From: an uncultured Eubacteriales bacterium
GTDB taxonomy: Bacteria; Bacillota; Clostridia; Oscillospirales; CAG-272
Direction: 5' to 3'
Length of the DNA: 64,000 bases
NCBI GenBank assembly: GCA_934434925.1
Contig: CAKSAC010000007.1
Coordinates: 36,560 to 100,559 of the forward strand
Shown: positions 8,654 to 17,424 of the stretch, in pieces
How the letters are laid out: the number at the start of each line of letters is the position of its first letter
Position numbering within the stretch: position 1 is the first letter of the stretch
Notes under the pieces: model-generated
Told to the model about the DNA's origin: nothing
Database searches by the model: none
The model's input: the letters and a program-made list of their open reading frames with translations, nothing else
Program-made: the position numbers and the translations under genes

Positions 8654-10087
8654 ATGCACGAACGTTATGAAAATCCGCTCTGCCGGCGTTATGCAGGCAA
8701 AAAAATGCAGGAGATTTTCTCCGACGACCGGAAATTTTCCACCTGGAGGCGGCTCTGGGTCGCGCTGGCGGAGAGCGAACAGGAACTCGGCCTTCCGATC
8801 ACCGATGAGCAGATTGCCGAAATGCGCGCCCACATCAACGATATCGATTATGAAGTAGCCGACGCGCGCGAACGGATCGTGCGGCACGATGTCATGGCGC
8901 ATATCTATGCCTATGGCGTTGTCTGCCCGCTGGCCAGGCCCATCATCCACCTCGGCGCGACCAGTTGCTTTGTCGGCGACAATACCGACATTATCCTGCA
9001 ACGCGAAGCGCTTCTGCACGTCCGCGCGCTCCTGCTCCGGATTCTTTCGGCATTGGCCGACTTTGCGGAACGCTACCGCGACCTGCCGACTCTTTCCTAC
9101 ACGCACTTTCAGGCCGCTCAACCGACCACGGTGGGAAAACGCGCGACGCTTTGGGCGCAGGACCTCGGCATGGATCTTGCGCATCTTGATTTTGTCCTCG
9201 GCAATCTCCGCCTGCTCGGATGCCGCGGCACGACCGGCACCGGTGCCAGTTTTCTCGACCTTTTCGGCGGGGATCGTGAGCGGGTGCGGCAGTTGGAAGA
9301 AAAAATCGCGCAAAAAATGGGCTTTTCGGCCTGCTATGCCGTCAGCGGACAGACCTATACCCGCAAGGTCGATTCTTTCACCCTCTCTCTCCTTTCGGGG
9401 ATTGCGCAGAGCGCGCAGAAATTCTCAGGGGATATCCGTCTTCTCTCCCATCTCAAGGAAGTGGACGAGCCTTTTGAAGCAGGGCAGGTCGGTTCCTCGG
9501 CCATGGCCTATAAAAGAAACCCCATGCGCAGTGAACGGATTTCTTCGCTTTCCCGGTTTGTGATTGCGGGGGCGCTGATCCCGGCTATGACGGCGGGAAC
9601 GCAGTGGCTCGAACGCACCCTGGACGACTCGGCCGGGCGGCGTATCAGCATTCCGGAAGCCTTCCTGGCGGTTGACGGGATTCTTACCTTGTATTACAAT
9701 GTCATCAGCGGTCTGACGGTCTATCCGAAAGTGATCGAACGCCACCTATGCGAAGAACTTCCCTTCATGGCAACCGAAAATATTCTGATGGAATGCGTCA
9801 AAGCGGGCGGCGACCGGCAGACCCTGCATGAAGCGATCCGCCGCCATGCGGTCGCGGCGGGCCTTGCCGTCAAGCAGGAAGGAAAGGAAAACGACCTGCT
9901 TGACCGGATCGCGGCAGATCCCGTGTTCGGCCTTGACCGCGCCGCCGTTGACGAGATTCTTTCCCGGGGGAACTTCACGGGGATGGCGGCGGAACAGACC
10001 GACGCGTACCTTTCGGAATTACGCGCTCTGCTTCGGGAAAATGCCGACGCACTGGCCGGCGATGCCCCCGATGCCGTATTGGTATAA
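8654..10087 (+). CDS. purB: Adenylosuccinate lyase
   Basis: 477-residue lyase of the fumarase/aspartase superfamily that converts adenylosuccinate to AMP and SAICAR to AICAR, releasing fumarate. The superfamily signature GQVGSSAMAYKRNPMRSE is present, with the catalytic Ser in the flexible loop, and HLGATSCFVGDNTD and SYTHFQAAQPTTVGKR form the other two conserved regions. ATG 8654 is preceded by AAAGGGG at six bases; the frame is open 40 codons upstream but without a ribosome site or homology. purA follows after 66 bases, giving both AMP branch enzymes in one unit. Confidence 0.95.
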   Translation: MHERYENPLCRRYAGKKMQEIFSDDRKFSTWRRLWVALAESEQELGLPITDEQIAEMRAHINDIDYEVADARERIVRHDVMAHIYAYGVVCPLARPIIHLGATSCFVGDNTDIILQREALLHVRALLLRILSALADFAERYRDLPTLSYTHFQAAQPTTVGKRATLWAQDLGMDLAHLDFVLGNLRLLGCRGTTGTGASFLDLFGGDRERVRQLEEKIAQKMGFSACYAVSGQTYTRKVDSFTLSLLSGIAQSAQKFSGDIRLLSHLKEVDEPFEAGQVGSSAMAYKRNPMRSERISSLSRFVIAGALIPAMTAGTQWLERTLDDSAGRRISIPEAFLAVDGILTLYYNVISGLTVYPKVIERHLCEELPFMATENILMECVKAGGDRQTLHEAIRRHAVAAGLAVKQEGKENDLLDRIAADPVFGLDRAAVDEILSRGNFTGMAAEQTDAYLSELRALLRENADALAGDAPDAVLV

Positions 10088-10153
10088 AAGCGCGTCCGGT
10101 TCTTACATCCGATTCTTTTACTATCCAAAATTTATAGAAAAAGAGGCAAACAT

Positions 10154-11422
10154 ATGCTTACCGCAATCGTAGGGATCAACTGGGGAGATGAAGGAAAAGG
10201 CCGCATGGTAGACCTGCTTTCTTCGGAGTATGAGGTCATTTGCCGGTATCAGGGCGGAAACAACGCCGGTCATACCGTCATCAATGAGAGGGGAAAGTTT
10301 ATTCTGAACCTTCTTCCGTCCGGCATTCTGCGGCCGGCCGCCGTCAACGTCATGGGAAACGGGATGGTCATCGACCTCGAGCATCTGGTCGGGGAGATCG
10401 GCAAACTGACCGACCGCGGCATCACCATCACACCGCAAAATCTGAAAATCAGCGACAAAGCCATCATCTGTATGCCCTATCACCGTCTGCAGGACGTGAT
10501 GGAAGAAGAACGGCTGGCCGATAAAAAGTACGGCTCCACGCGCCGGGGCATTGCGCCGGTCTATGCCGACAAATACATGAAAAAGGGGCTTCGGACAGAA
10601 GACCTTCTTGACCCCTTGTCGCTTCGCGAAAAGGTATATGACATCGTCGCCTGGAAAAACATCACCGTGACCGGTTACGGCCACGCCCCGATCGACCCGG
10701 AAGAGGTTTTGCGCTGGCTTACCACCTTCGGCGGGGCGATTGTTCCGTATATCACCGATGTTTCGGCCTATCTTGAGGAAGCGATGGCAGAAGAGAAAAA
10801 TATCCTCTTTGAAGCGCAGCTCGGCGCTCTGCGCGATATCGACTTCGGAATCTATCCCTACACCTCCTCCTCCACCACGCTGGCCTCCTATGCCCCGATC
10901 GGAGCCGGTATCCCCGGTGCGCGTCTCGATCATACCGTGGGGATTATGAAGGCCTATTCGACCTGCGTCGGCGAAGGCCCCTTCACGGCCGAAATGTTCG
11001 GAGATGAGGCGTTCCGCCTGCGGCAAGCCGGCGGCGAATACGGTGCGGCCACCGGTCGCCCGCGGCGGGTCGGCCCTTTCGACATTCCCGCCTCGCGTTA
11101 CGGGGTCCGTATGCAGGGAGCCGATTTCCTTGCCCTCACCAAGCTGGACGTTCTTTCTTATATGAAAGAAATCCCGGTCTGCACGGCCTATGAGATCGAC
11201 GGAATCCGCACGACCTGCTTTCCGACCGGGAACAGTCTTTTGCGGGCAAAGCCGGTCATCGAATACCGGGAAGGCTTCGGGGATGTTTCCGCCTGCCGCC
11301 GTTATGAGGACCTGCCCGCCGCCGCCCGCCATTATATCGAATATCTGGAAAACGCCGTCGATTGCCCCATCCGGTATATTTCCGTCGGCGCGGGGCGCGA
11401 AGAATACATCGAAAAAAAGTGA
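10154..11422 (+). CDS. purA: Adenylosuccinate synthetase
   Basis: 422-residue GTP-dependent synthetase joining IMP and aspartate to adenylosuccinate. Conserved motifs include GINWGDEGKGRMVD at the N-terminus (the GDEGKG phosphate loop), GGNNAGHTV, STRRGIAPVYADK and the C-terminal SVGAGREEYIE. AAAGAGG lies seven bases before the start. It is the second gene of a purB-purA pair and ends at a hairpin terminator. Confidence 0.96.
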   Translation: MLTAIVGINWGDEGKGRMVDLLSSEYEVICRYQGGNNAGHTVINERGKFILNLLPSGILRPAAVNVMGNGMVIDLEHLVGEIGKLTDRGITITPQNLKISDKAIICMPYHRLQDVMEEERLADKKYGSTRRGIAPVYADKYMKKGLRTEDLLDPLSLREKVYDIVAWKNITVTGYGHAPIDPEEVLRWLTTFGGAIVPYITDVSAYLEEAMAEEKNILFEAQLGALRDIDFGIYPYTSSSTTLASYAPIGAGIPGARLDHTVGIMKAYSTCVGEGPFTAEMFGDEAFRLRQAGGEYGAATGRPRRVGPFDIPASRYGVRMQGADFLALTKLDVLSYMKEIPVCTAYEIDGIRTTCFPTGNSLLRAKPVIEYREGFGDVSACRRYEDLPAAARHYIEYLENAVDCPIRYISVGAGREEYIEKK

Positions 11423-11446
11423 TGCGGAAAGGGCTAAAAGCGAAGA

Positions 11447-11470
11447 GGGGCGTAAAACGCCCCCCGGTTT
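11447..11470 (+). terminator. Terminator after purA
   Basis: GGGGCGT-AAA-ACGCCCC followed by CCGGTTTT, 25 bases after the purA stop. The T-tract is short. Confidence 0.6.
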
Positions 11471-11506
11471 TCGTTCGGCGCAGTGAAACTGAAACCTTTG
11501 CAGCCG

Positions 11507-11703
11507 CATACGGGAATGGCACGAAGTTCCCCGTATGATGCCCGGCGCTTATCGTTTTGAGATTCTCAAGACCACGTGGGCAAGCGCGCAAAACGGCCGG
11601 CTTTCTTCCCGTGCCGCTCCGCCTCTTTGGATTTTCTCTTCCGCCTCTTTACCATCGGGATTTCCCCACCCTGTCTTTCCCGGCAAGCGCGCAAAACGGC
11701 CGG
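11507..11703. repeat. Inverted and direct repeats in the purA-glycosyltransferase gap
   Basis: In the 680-base gap (11423-12102), CATACGGG (11507-11514) faces CCCGTATG (11530-11537). A 22-base sequence beginning GGCAAGCGCGCAAAACGG occurs identically at 11579-11600 and 11682-11703. No credible gene is seen in the gap; the long open frames have no ribosome site or recognisable protein. The promoter at 11916-11943 belongs to the next operon. Confidence 0.7.
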
Positions 11704-11915
11704 TTTGCCCCGACAGGGCCTTTTTTTTCGGCTATTTTTCACCGGATTTCTCTCTTCCCCTCTGTTTTTCGCCCCTTTACGCGCGTCCGCTTTTGCGTAC
11801 ATATGTATAGTTTTCTTTGCAAAACAAAAATGCAAAGAACACTTTTCATTTCCTTCTTTGTGGGAAGGATGGACCTCTCGGAAGCGGGTAAAAGAACCCA
11901 AAAGCGCAAAAAGGG

Positions 11916-11943
11916 TTGACAAAATGTCACGACTGTTTATAAT
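11916..11943 (+). promoter_or_regulatory. Promoter of the polysaccharide cluster
   Basis: TTGACA, 16-base spacer, TATAAT, leaving a leader of about 150 bases before the first glycosyltransferase. Confidence 0.8.
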
Positions 11944-12102
11944 AATATTATATCTTTTATGGTATACTTTTGAGACAAGAAACCGCCCGGGAGCCGTCGT
12001 TTTCTCTTCCGCCGCGGTTTTTCGGTGTCTCCCGGCTATCCGGATTGCCGATGAGGTCCTGTCCTGTCGGCCGTTCATGAAAGGAAAGGCAGTATCCGTC
12101 AC

Positions 12103-13299
12103 ATGAAAGTTTTCATGATCAACTCGGTATGCGGCATACGCAGTACCGGCAGGATCTGTACCGATATCGCGGATGTTCTGAAAGAAAACGGGCATGATTG
12201 CCGCATCGCTTACGGCCGGGAAAATGTGCCGGAAGCCTACCGGGATATGGCGTATCGGATCGGAACGGATACCGATGTCCGGCTCCATGCGCTCCGGGCA
12301 AGGCTTTTCGATTCGTCCGGATTCGGCAGCAAACGGGCGACCGGACGTCTTACAGAAGAAATACGCGCTTATGATCCCGACATCATTCATCTGCATAATA
12401 TCCACGGCTACTATCTCCACCTTGAAACGCTTTTCCGCTATCTTTCTGATGCCGGCAAGCCTGTCGTATGGACGTTGCATGACTGCTGGGCGTTCACGGG
12501 CCATTGCTCACATTTTGCCGAGGTCGGCTGTGACCGTTGGGAAAGCGGATGTTTCCGTTGCCCGCTGAAACGTCAATATCCGTCCAGCTTCCTTTTTGAC
12601 CGTTCCCGGCGAAACCGCGAGATCAAGAAAAAGCTCTTTACCGGTCTGCGGGATCTGACGCTGGTTGTTGCCTCTGACTGGCTGGCCGGACTTGTGCGTC
12701 GGTCGTTTCTGAAAACGTTTCCCGTCGAGGTCATTCCCAGCGGGATCGACCTTTCCGTTTTCCGGCCGACAGCCGGCAATTTCCGGGAAAAATACGGTCT
12801 TTCGGACAAAAAGATTATCCTCGGAGCGGCTACCGCGTGGGGAGAAAACAAGGGGCTGACGGAATTCAAAGAACTCAGCCGGTTGCTGGGCCCGGATTAT
12901 CAGGTCGTTCTGGTCGGGCTTTCGCCCGGGCAGATCAAGACCATGCCGCCGTCGATTCTGGGTCTTCCCGCGACCGACAACGCCCGGGAACTGGCCGCAA
13001 TCTATACGGCCGCCGACGTCTTTGTAAACGCCGGCCACGCGGAGACCATGGGGCTGACCACCGTAGAAGCCATGGCCTGCGGCACGCCGGTCGTCGCCTC
13101 CAATCTGACCGCCGTTCCCGAATTCGTCACACCGGAAAGCGGACGGGTGGTGAAAGAACTCACCGCACCATGCCTGCGCGACAGTATCCAAGAGGTTCTT
13201 GCCCATTCCTTTGAGCCGATGAAAAATGCCGCCGAATACGAAAAAAAACGGCAATATCTGAAATATCTCGCTCTCTACTCAAAAATAACGAACCGTTAA
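12103..13299 (+). CDS. Glycosyltransferase family 4 (GT-B fold)
   Basis: 398-residue cytosolic sugar transferase of the GT4 group, expected to add one residue to a lipid-linked surface glycan. The N-terminus has the acceptor-side pattern MKVFMINSVCGIRSTGRI; the C-terminal half has VIPSGIDLSVF, the donor-binding region, and the E-x7-E motif in AETMGLTTVEAMACGTP. A cysteine-spaced segment (HDCWAFTGHCSHF, then GCFRCP) is shared with the paralogue at 16219. GAAAGGAAAGG lies about 12 bases before ATG. First gene of the cluster. The sugar and linkage cannot be told from sequence. Confidence 0.85.
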   Translation: MKVFMINSVCGIRSTGRICTDIADVLKENGHDCRIAYGRENVPEAYRDMAYRIGTDTDVRLHALRARLFDSSGFGSKRATGRLTEEIRAYDPDIIHLHNIHGYYLHLETLFRYLSDAGKPVVWTLHDCWAFTGHCSHFAEVGCDRWESGCFRCPLKRQYPSSFLFDRSRRNREIKKKLFTGLRDLTLVVASDWLAGLVRRSFLKTFPVEVIPSGIDLSVFRPTAGNFREKYGLSDKKIILGAATAWGENKGLTEFKELSRLLGPDYQVVLVGLSPGQIKTMPPSILGLPATDNARELAAIYTAADVFVNAGHAETMGLTTVEAMACGTPVVASNLTAVPEFVTPESGRVVKELTAPCLRDSIQEVLAHSFEPMKNAAEYEKKRQYLKYLALYSKITNR

Positions 13300-13324
13300 T
13301 CCCTTTCCCCGCCGCGCGACAAAA

Positions 13325-13364
13325 CGCGGGTGCCGGCGCGGAAAGCTGACGTTCAGCACCCGCG
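13325..13364 (+). other. Hairpin between two glycosyltransferase genes
   Basis: CGCGGGTGC (13325-13333) pairs with GCACCCGCG (13356-13364), a 9-base stem, 26 bases upstream of the next start. It could tune expression or attenuate transcription; there is no T-run. Confidence 0.4.
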
Positions 13365-13389
13365 GGCATCGCCGGGAACAGAAAACTCG

Positions 13390-14601
13390 ATGGAAAAAAA
13401 GCTGTTGTTTTTAGGCCCCCTCTACCCTCGCGAGGACGAAGAGGAAATCAGGGCGAATTCGATCTTTGCCGCCAGCAACGCCCCCAACGTCTTTCAGTGG
13501 AATCTGCTGGACGGCCTGTGCGCGCTGGCCGGGGAACGCCTGCGGATTCTGAACGTTCTTCCGGTCGGCACCTGGCCGCGCGCCTATAAAAAAATCTGCC
13601 TGCCGGACGCCGATTGGCGCTTTGGCGCGACCGAAGGACACAGCATCGGTTCGCCGAATCTTCCGTTCCTCAAGCAACTGGTGCGTTCGGTCAAAGCAAA
13701 ACGCATCCTGCGCCGTCTTTCGGACGAAAATACCGAGATCATCCTGTATTCGGCCTATATGCCTTTTCTGAGAGCCTTATATAAATTGCCAAAGACCGTG
13801 AAAATCACGGCAATCATCACCGATCTGCCGGAGTTTTACGACCTCGGAAAGACCTCGCGGGCAAAACGCAGATTGCGGCAGTGGCAAAACCGGATGATCG
13901 ACCGATACCTGCGCCGGGTAGACCGGTTCGTTCTCCTGACCGACCGGATGGGGGAGCCGTTGCACGTCGGCAACCGCCCTAAAATACGCATGGAGGGGAT
14001 CTGCCAAACGACCGGATTGCCCCCCGCGGAAACGCCGGGCGAAAAAAAAGCGATTTTATACAGCGGAACCCTGCATAATCAATACGGCATACAGAATCTT
14101 CTTCGCGCGTTTGAAAAATTGCAGAACGAAGAGGCGGAACTCTGGATATGCGGGAGCGGCGAGGCAGAAGCTGAAATCAAGAACCTTGCCGGGCGCGATA
14201 ACCGGGTCAGGTTTTTCGGCTTCTGCACGCAGGAAGAGGTCGCTTCTCTGCGGGCGAAGGCCGCCGTATTGGTCAACCCCCGGACAAACGACGGAGAGTA
14301 TACCCGATACAGTTTCCCCTCCAAGACGATGGAATATATGGCCAGCGGAATTCCCGTTGTCATGTATAAACTGGACGGAATTCCGGACGAATATGACGAA
14401 TATCTGAACTATGCCGACCCGTCCGGCGCGGTGCCGGAACGACTTTCCGAAGCGCTGGAAAAAGTCCTTTCCGATTATGAATCCGCACAGAAAAAGGCCA
14501 AAAGAGCGAGAAATTTCGTTCTGGAAAACAAAAACGGAATCCGCCAGGCGGAACGATTGCTCCGCCTGCTGGACGAAAAGCCCGGAGAACGCCCCGAATA
14601 A
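13390..14601 (+). CDS. Glycosyltransferase (GT4-like)
   Basis: 403-residue putative glycosyltransferase. The C-terminal half shows the GT-B donor domain: AILYSGTLHNQYGIQNLL, ELWICGSGEAE, RVRFFGF and SFPSKTMEYMASGIPVV, the last carrying the conserved Glu and Gly of the nucleotide-sugar site. The start is set at ATG 13390 (MEKKLLFLGPLYPRE), where the protein fold begins; the frame is open 20 codons upstream. The ribosome site is poor, suggesting weak or coupled initiation after the hairpin at 13325. Acceptor and sugar unknown. Confidence 0.8.
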   Translation: MEKKLLFLGPLYPREDEEEIRANSIFAASNAPNVFQWNLLDGLCALAGERLRILNVLPVGTWPRAYKKICLPDADWRFGATEGHSIGSPNLPFLKQLVRSVKAKRILRRLSDENTEIILYSAYMPFLRALYKLPKTVKITAIITDLPEFYDLGKTSRAKRRLRQWQNRMIDRYLRRVDRFVLLTDRMGEPLHVGNRPKIRMEGICQTTGLPPAETPGEKKAILYSGTLHNQYGIQNLLRAFEKLQNEEAELWICGSGEAEAEIKNLAGRDNRVRFFGFCTQEEVASLRAKAAVLVNPRTNDGEYTRYSFPSKTMEYMASGIPVVMYKLDGIPDEYDEYLNYADPSGAVPERLSEALEKVLSDYESAQKKAKRARNFVLENKNGIRQAERLLRLLDEKPGERPE

Positions 14602-14709
14602 TTTGCAAAGGTCCCCTAAAAACCCTCTCCCTCACATTCCGGTCTCCTAAGACCGGTCGCCCTGTTCATACCGACAAAAACCGAAATTCCCCGAAAAAAG
14701 GATGAAAAA

Positions 14710-15966
14710 ATGCTTCTGCCAAAAACCGATTCCGAAAAAAAACGCGAAATCATAACCATCTGCCTCTTTCTTCTGTGCGTGGTGCTGTCTTCCATGAATT
14801 TTATGGGAAAATACTTTTACTGCGTGTATACCGGCGCCGTCTTTCTCTTCGCGTTCCGGAATAAAACGGCAAAACTGCCGGTTTGCGTCGCGTTTTTTGC
14901 ACTGTTTCTCTTTGCGGTATGCGCGGATATTTTCAGCGACCCCGCTTTGTTCGGACCGGAACCGACGAGATATCTGAAGCCCTTTGCCTTCCCCCTCATT
15001 TTCGCCATGGGATATAATTATTTCAAAGAAGAAGAACCGCTCGGCCTGAGCGACAAAAAACTGGTCCTGCTCGTTTCATGCGTGGCCGGCGGCGGCCTGA
15101 TCCATATTATGCTGAACTTCGCTCTCCATCTCACTCTGCACGGAACCGCCGTTGACGGAAGAAGCACCGTGGATTTCTGGTCGCGGCAGATTGTCAGCGC
15201 GACCATCCAGGCCGCTCTCGGCTGTGTGTTCATCGGGCTGGCGGCGGCATGGATATTTTCCGAAGCGAAACTCTATAAAAAAATCGTCGCGGTCCTCGGG
15301 TTAGCCATCTTCTTCGGATATAATCTGATCCTCGCGGGAAGAATGCCGATCGCCCTTTTTTTCCTGGCGGTCTTTGCCGCGGCGGTTCTCTTCTTTTCCG
15401 CCTATCGGGGGCCGGACAGCAAAAAATACAAAATCCGGGTGCTGTGCGCCGTTTTGCTTTTGGCCTTCTCCCTTGCGCTCATCTGTATTTTCGATATCGC
15501 CAACCTGAAAACCACCATCGTGCATTCGCCTCTTTATCAGCGCTTCTTCGGCCGGGATTCCATGGGGCTGACCGAAGACACCCGGCTGGAATGCAAAGCC
15601 GCGTATCTTTCCCGCCTCTTTTCCCATCTGACCGGCGGCGGAAATATATATAAAGAAACCGGCGTTCACGCGCACGATTTGTATCTTGACACCTGGGATG
15701 TCACCGGGGCGCTCTCGGCTCTTGCAATCGTCGTTTACTGCGTTTCTTCCTTCATCAACAGCGCGCGGTTCATCTTCAATCGGAACCACTCCTTTGAAGC
15801 ACGGCAGATCGTTTTCTGCGTATATCTTGTGCTGCACGTGCAATTTCTGTTTGAGCCTATTATGGTCGGCCTTCCGTGGCTTTTCGCCTCTCTTTGTCTC
15901 ATAGACGGATATATCGCCCGTATCAATGAAAAAACCCGGGGGCCCGTGTCGGAAAAACCGGCGTAA
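14710..15966 (+). CDS. Polytopic membrane protein, O-antigen polymerase/ligase-like
   Basis: 418-residue protein with about ten hydrophobic helices and few loops, located in a glycan cluster with a flippase; by position and topology the likely Wzy polymerase or WaaL-type ligase. A large loop at about residues 270-330 contains GVHAHDLYLDTW, resembling the H-x-H-N-x-x-L pattern seen in O-antigen ligase-family proteins, and LAGRMPIALFF resembles the conserved arginine helix. AAGGATG lies five bases before ATG 14710. Polymerases are poorly conserved, so the role rests on topology and context. Confidence 0.65.
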   Translation: MLLPKTDSEKKREIITICLFLLCVVLSSMNFMGKYFYCVYTGAVFLFAFRNKTAKLPVCVAFFALFLFAVCADIFSDPALFGPEPTRYLKPFAFPLIFAMGYNYFKEEEPLGLSDKKLVLLVSCVAGGGLIHIMLNFALHLTLHGTAVDGRSTVDFWSRQIVSATIQAALGCVFIGLAAAWIFSEAKLYKKIVAVLGLAIFFGYNLILAGRMPIALFFLAVFAAAVLFFSAYRGPDSKKYKIRVLCAVLLLAFSLALICIFDIANLKTTIVHSPLYQRFFGRDSMGLTEDTRLECKAAYLSRLFSHLTGGGNIYKETGVHAHDLYLDTWDVTGALSALAIVVYCVSSFINSARFIFNRNHSFEARQIVFCVYLVLHVQFLFEPIMVGLPWLFASLCLIDGYIARINEKTRGPVSEKPA

Positions 15967-16218
15967 AGACTGTATTTTCGTTCCTTTTCGTTCAAAAACC
16001 GAAAAAGACATCTACCGCTTCCGAAACAAAAACAAGCCTTCCGGACCATGCGGTTCCGTCGATACCGGCGCTGTCGGTGCTTTTCGTTGTCAGCGGCGAT
16101 GGCTTCTCCGGGTGTGCGGGGCGGTTGCCCGCCGCGCGCCGGCGAACGGCAGGGGAACGCTGTGCCTGTGACCTGTTTCCGAGCGACGCACAACAAGACG
16201 CTCAAAAAGGAGTTTTCT

Positions 16219-17424
16219 ATGAAAATACTTCAGATCAATACCGTCTACGGGGTGGGAAGCACCGGAAAAATGGCAGAGCAACTTCACGATTTGTGCCTGG
16301 CGCACGGCATCGAGTGCCTGACCGGACACCGTGACAACGGGAAATGGCCCCTGCGCGATGCATTGGAAATCAGCGGCAGGTTTAACGGCCGCGTACATGG
16401 TTTTTTGGCTCGTATGACCATGCTCAAAGGCTACTTTTCCTATTTCAAAACGAAGATCTTTCTTCGCAAAGTGAAAAAATACCGCCCCGATGTCATTCAC
16501 CTGCATAACCTGCACGGCTGTTATATTCACATCGGAGCCTTGATGAAGTATATCAAAAAAGAACGGATACCCGTGGTGTTCACTCTCCATGATTGCTGGG
16601 CCTTTACGGCGATCTGCCCCCACTTTTCTCTGGCCAAATGCAACAAGTGGAAAAGCGGCTGCGGGCATTGCCCCCAGCGGCGCAAGTATTCCTCTTCCCC
16701 CATCGATTTATCCCGCGCCGTGTGGAAAAACAAGAAAAAATGGTTTTCCGGGGTGCCGCAGATGATTATAGTTACCCCGTCGGCATGGTTAGCCGACCTT
16801 ACCCGGCAATCCTTCCTCGGGCAATATCCCGTCCGCGTTATCCCCAACGGCATTGATTTGTCGGTTTTTTCGCCTGTTGAGTCGGATTTCCGTGTACGGC
16901 ATGGGCTGGAAAACAAAAAGATCGTCTTGGCGGTTTCGTTCGGCTGGAGCTACGAAAAAGGATTGGATGTCATGATCGCGCTTGCCGGTCGCCTGCCGGA
17001 CGATTACCAGATTGTGCTGGTCGGTACTGACGAAGCAACCGAAAATCAGTTGCCGGAAAACATTCTCGCTATACGCAGGACAAACGACCAGCAGGAATTA
17101 GCCGCAATCTATTCTGCGGCGGATGTTTTTGTCAACCCCACCCGAGAGGATAATTACCCGACCGTTAACATGGAAGCCATCGCATGCGGCACGCCGGTTC
17201 TGACCTTTTGTACCGGCGGCAGCCCGGAGTCCGTAGACCCGAGTTGCGGCAGCGTTTTGAATACAGACGATGCGGACACTCTGGAAAAAGAGATTGTCCG
17301 TGTCTGTTCCGAGCGTCCGTATACGCAGGAAGATTGCCTGCGACACGCTGCGGATTTTGATAAAACCGCGCGCCAGGAGGAATACATTGCGTTGTACCGC
17401 GATCTGGGAAGGGCCGAGTCATGA
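16219..17424 (+). CDS. Glycosyltransferase family 4, paralogue of the first one
   Basis: 401-residue GT4 enzyme clearly related to that at 12103: both share HLHN-HG-Y, HDCWAFT-C-HF, the Cys-spaced CGHCP segment, VIPNGIDLSVF and the C-terminal donor motif (REDNYPTVNMEAIACGTPV). The start ATG 16219 has a perfect AAAAAGGAG six bases upstream; the frame is open earlier but the preceding 250 bases look like leader without homology. It overlaps the next gene by ATGA. The two paralogues likely add related sugars at different positions of the repeat unit. Confidence 0.85.
   Translation: MKILQINTVYGVGSTGKMAEQLHDLCLAHGIECLTGHRDNGKWPLRDALEISGRFNGRVHGFLARMTMLKGYFSYFKTKIFLRKVKKYRPDVIHLHNLHGCYIHIGALMKYIKKERIPVVFTLHDCWAFTAICPHFSLAKCNKWKSGCGHCPQRRKYSSSPIDLSRAVWKNKKKWFSGVPQMIIVTPSAWLADLTRQSFLGQYPVRVIPNGIDLSVFSPVESDFRVRHGLENKKIVLAVSFGWSYEKGLDVMIALAGRLPDDYQIVLVGTDEATENQLPENILAIRRTNDQQELAAIYSAADVFVNPTREDNYPTVNMEAIACGTPVLTFCTGGSPESVDPSCGSVLNTDDADTLEKEIVRVCSERPYTQEDCLRHAADFDKTARQEEYIALYRDLGRAES

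Noticed and set aside
10121..11509. Long minus-strand frame of 462 codons opposite purA
   Set aside because: Antisense shadow of purA without ribosome site or recognisable protein.
11566..12504. Minus-strand frame spanning the purA-glycosyltransferase gap
   Set aside because: It has repeated basic peptides created by the 22-base DNA repeat, overlaps the start of a real glycosyltransferase and lacks a ribosome site.
16075..16218. In-frame upstream extension of the glycosyltransferase at 16219
   Set aside because: The extension has no homology to GT4 N-termini, while ATG 16219 has an ideal ribosome site and begins the conserved fold.
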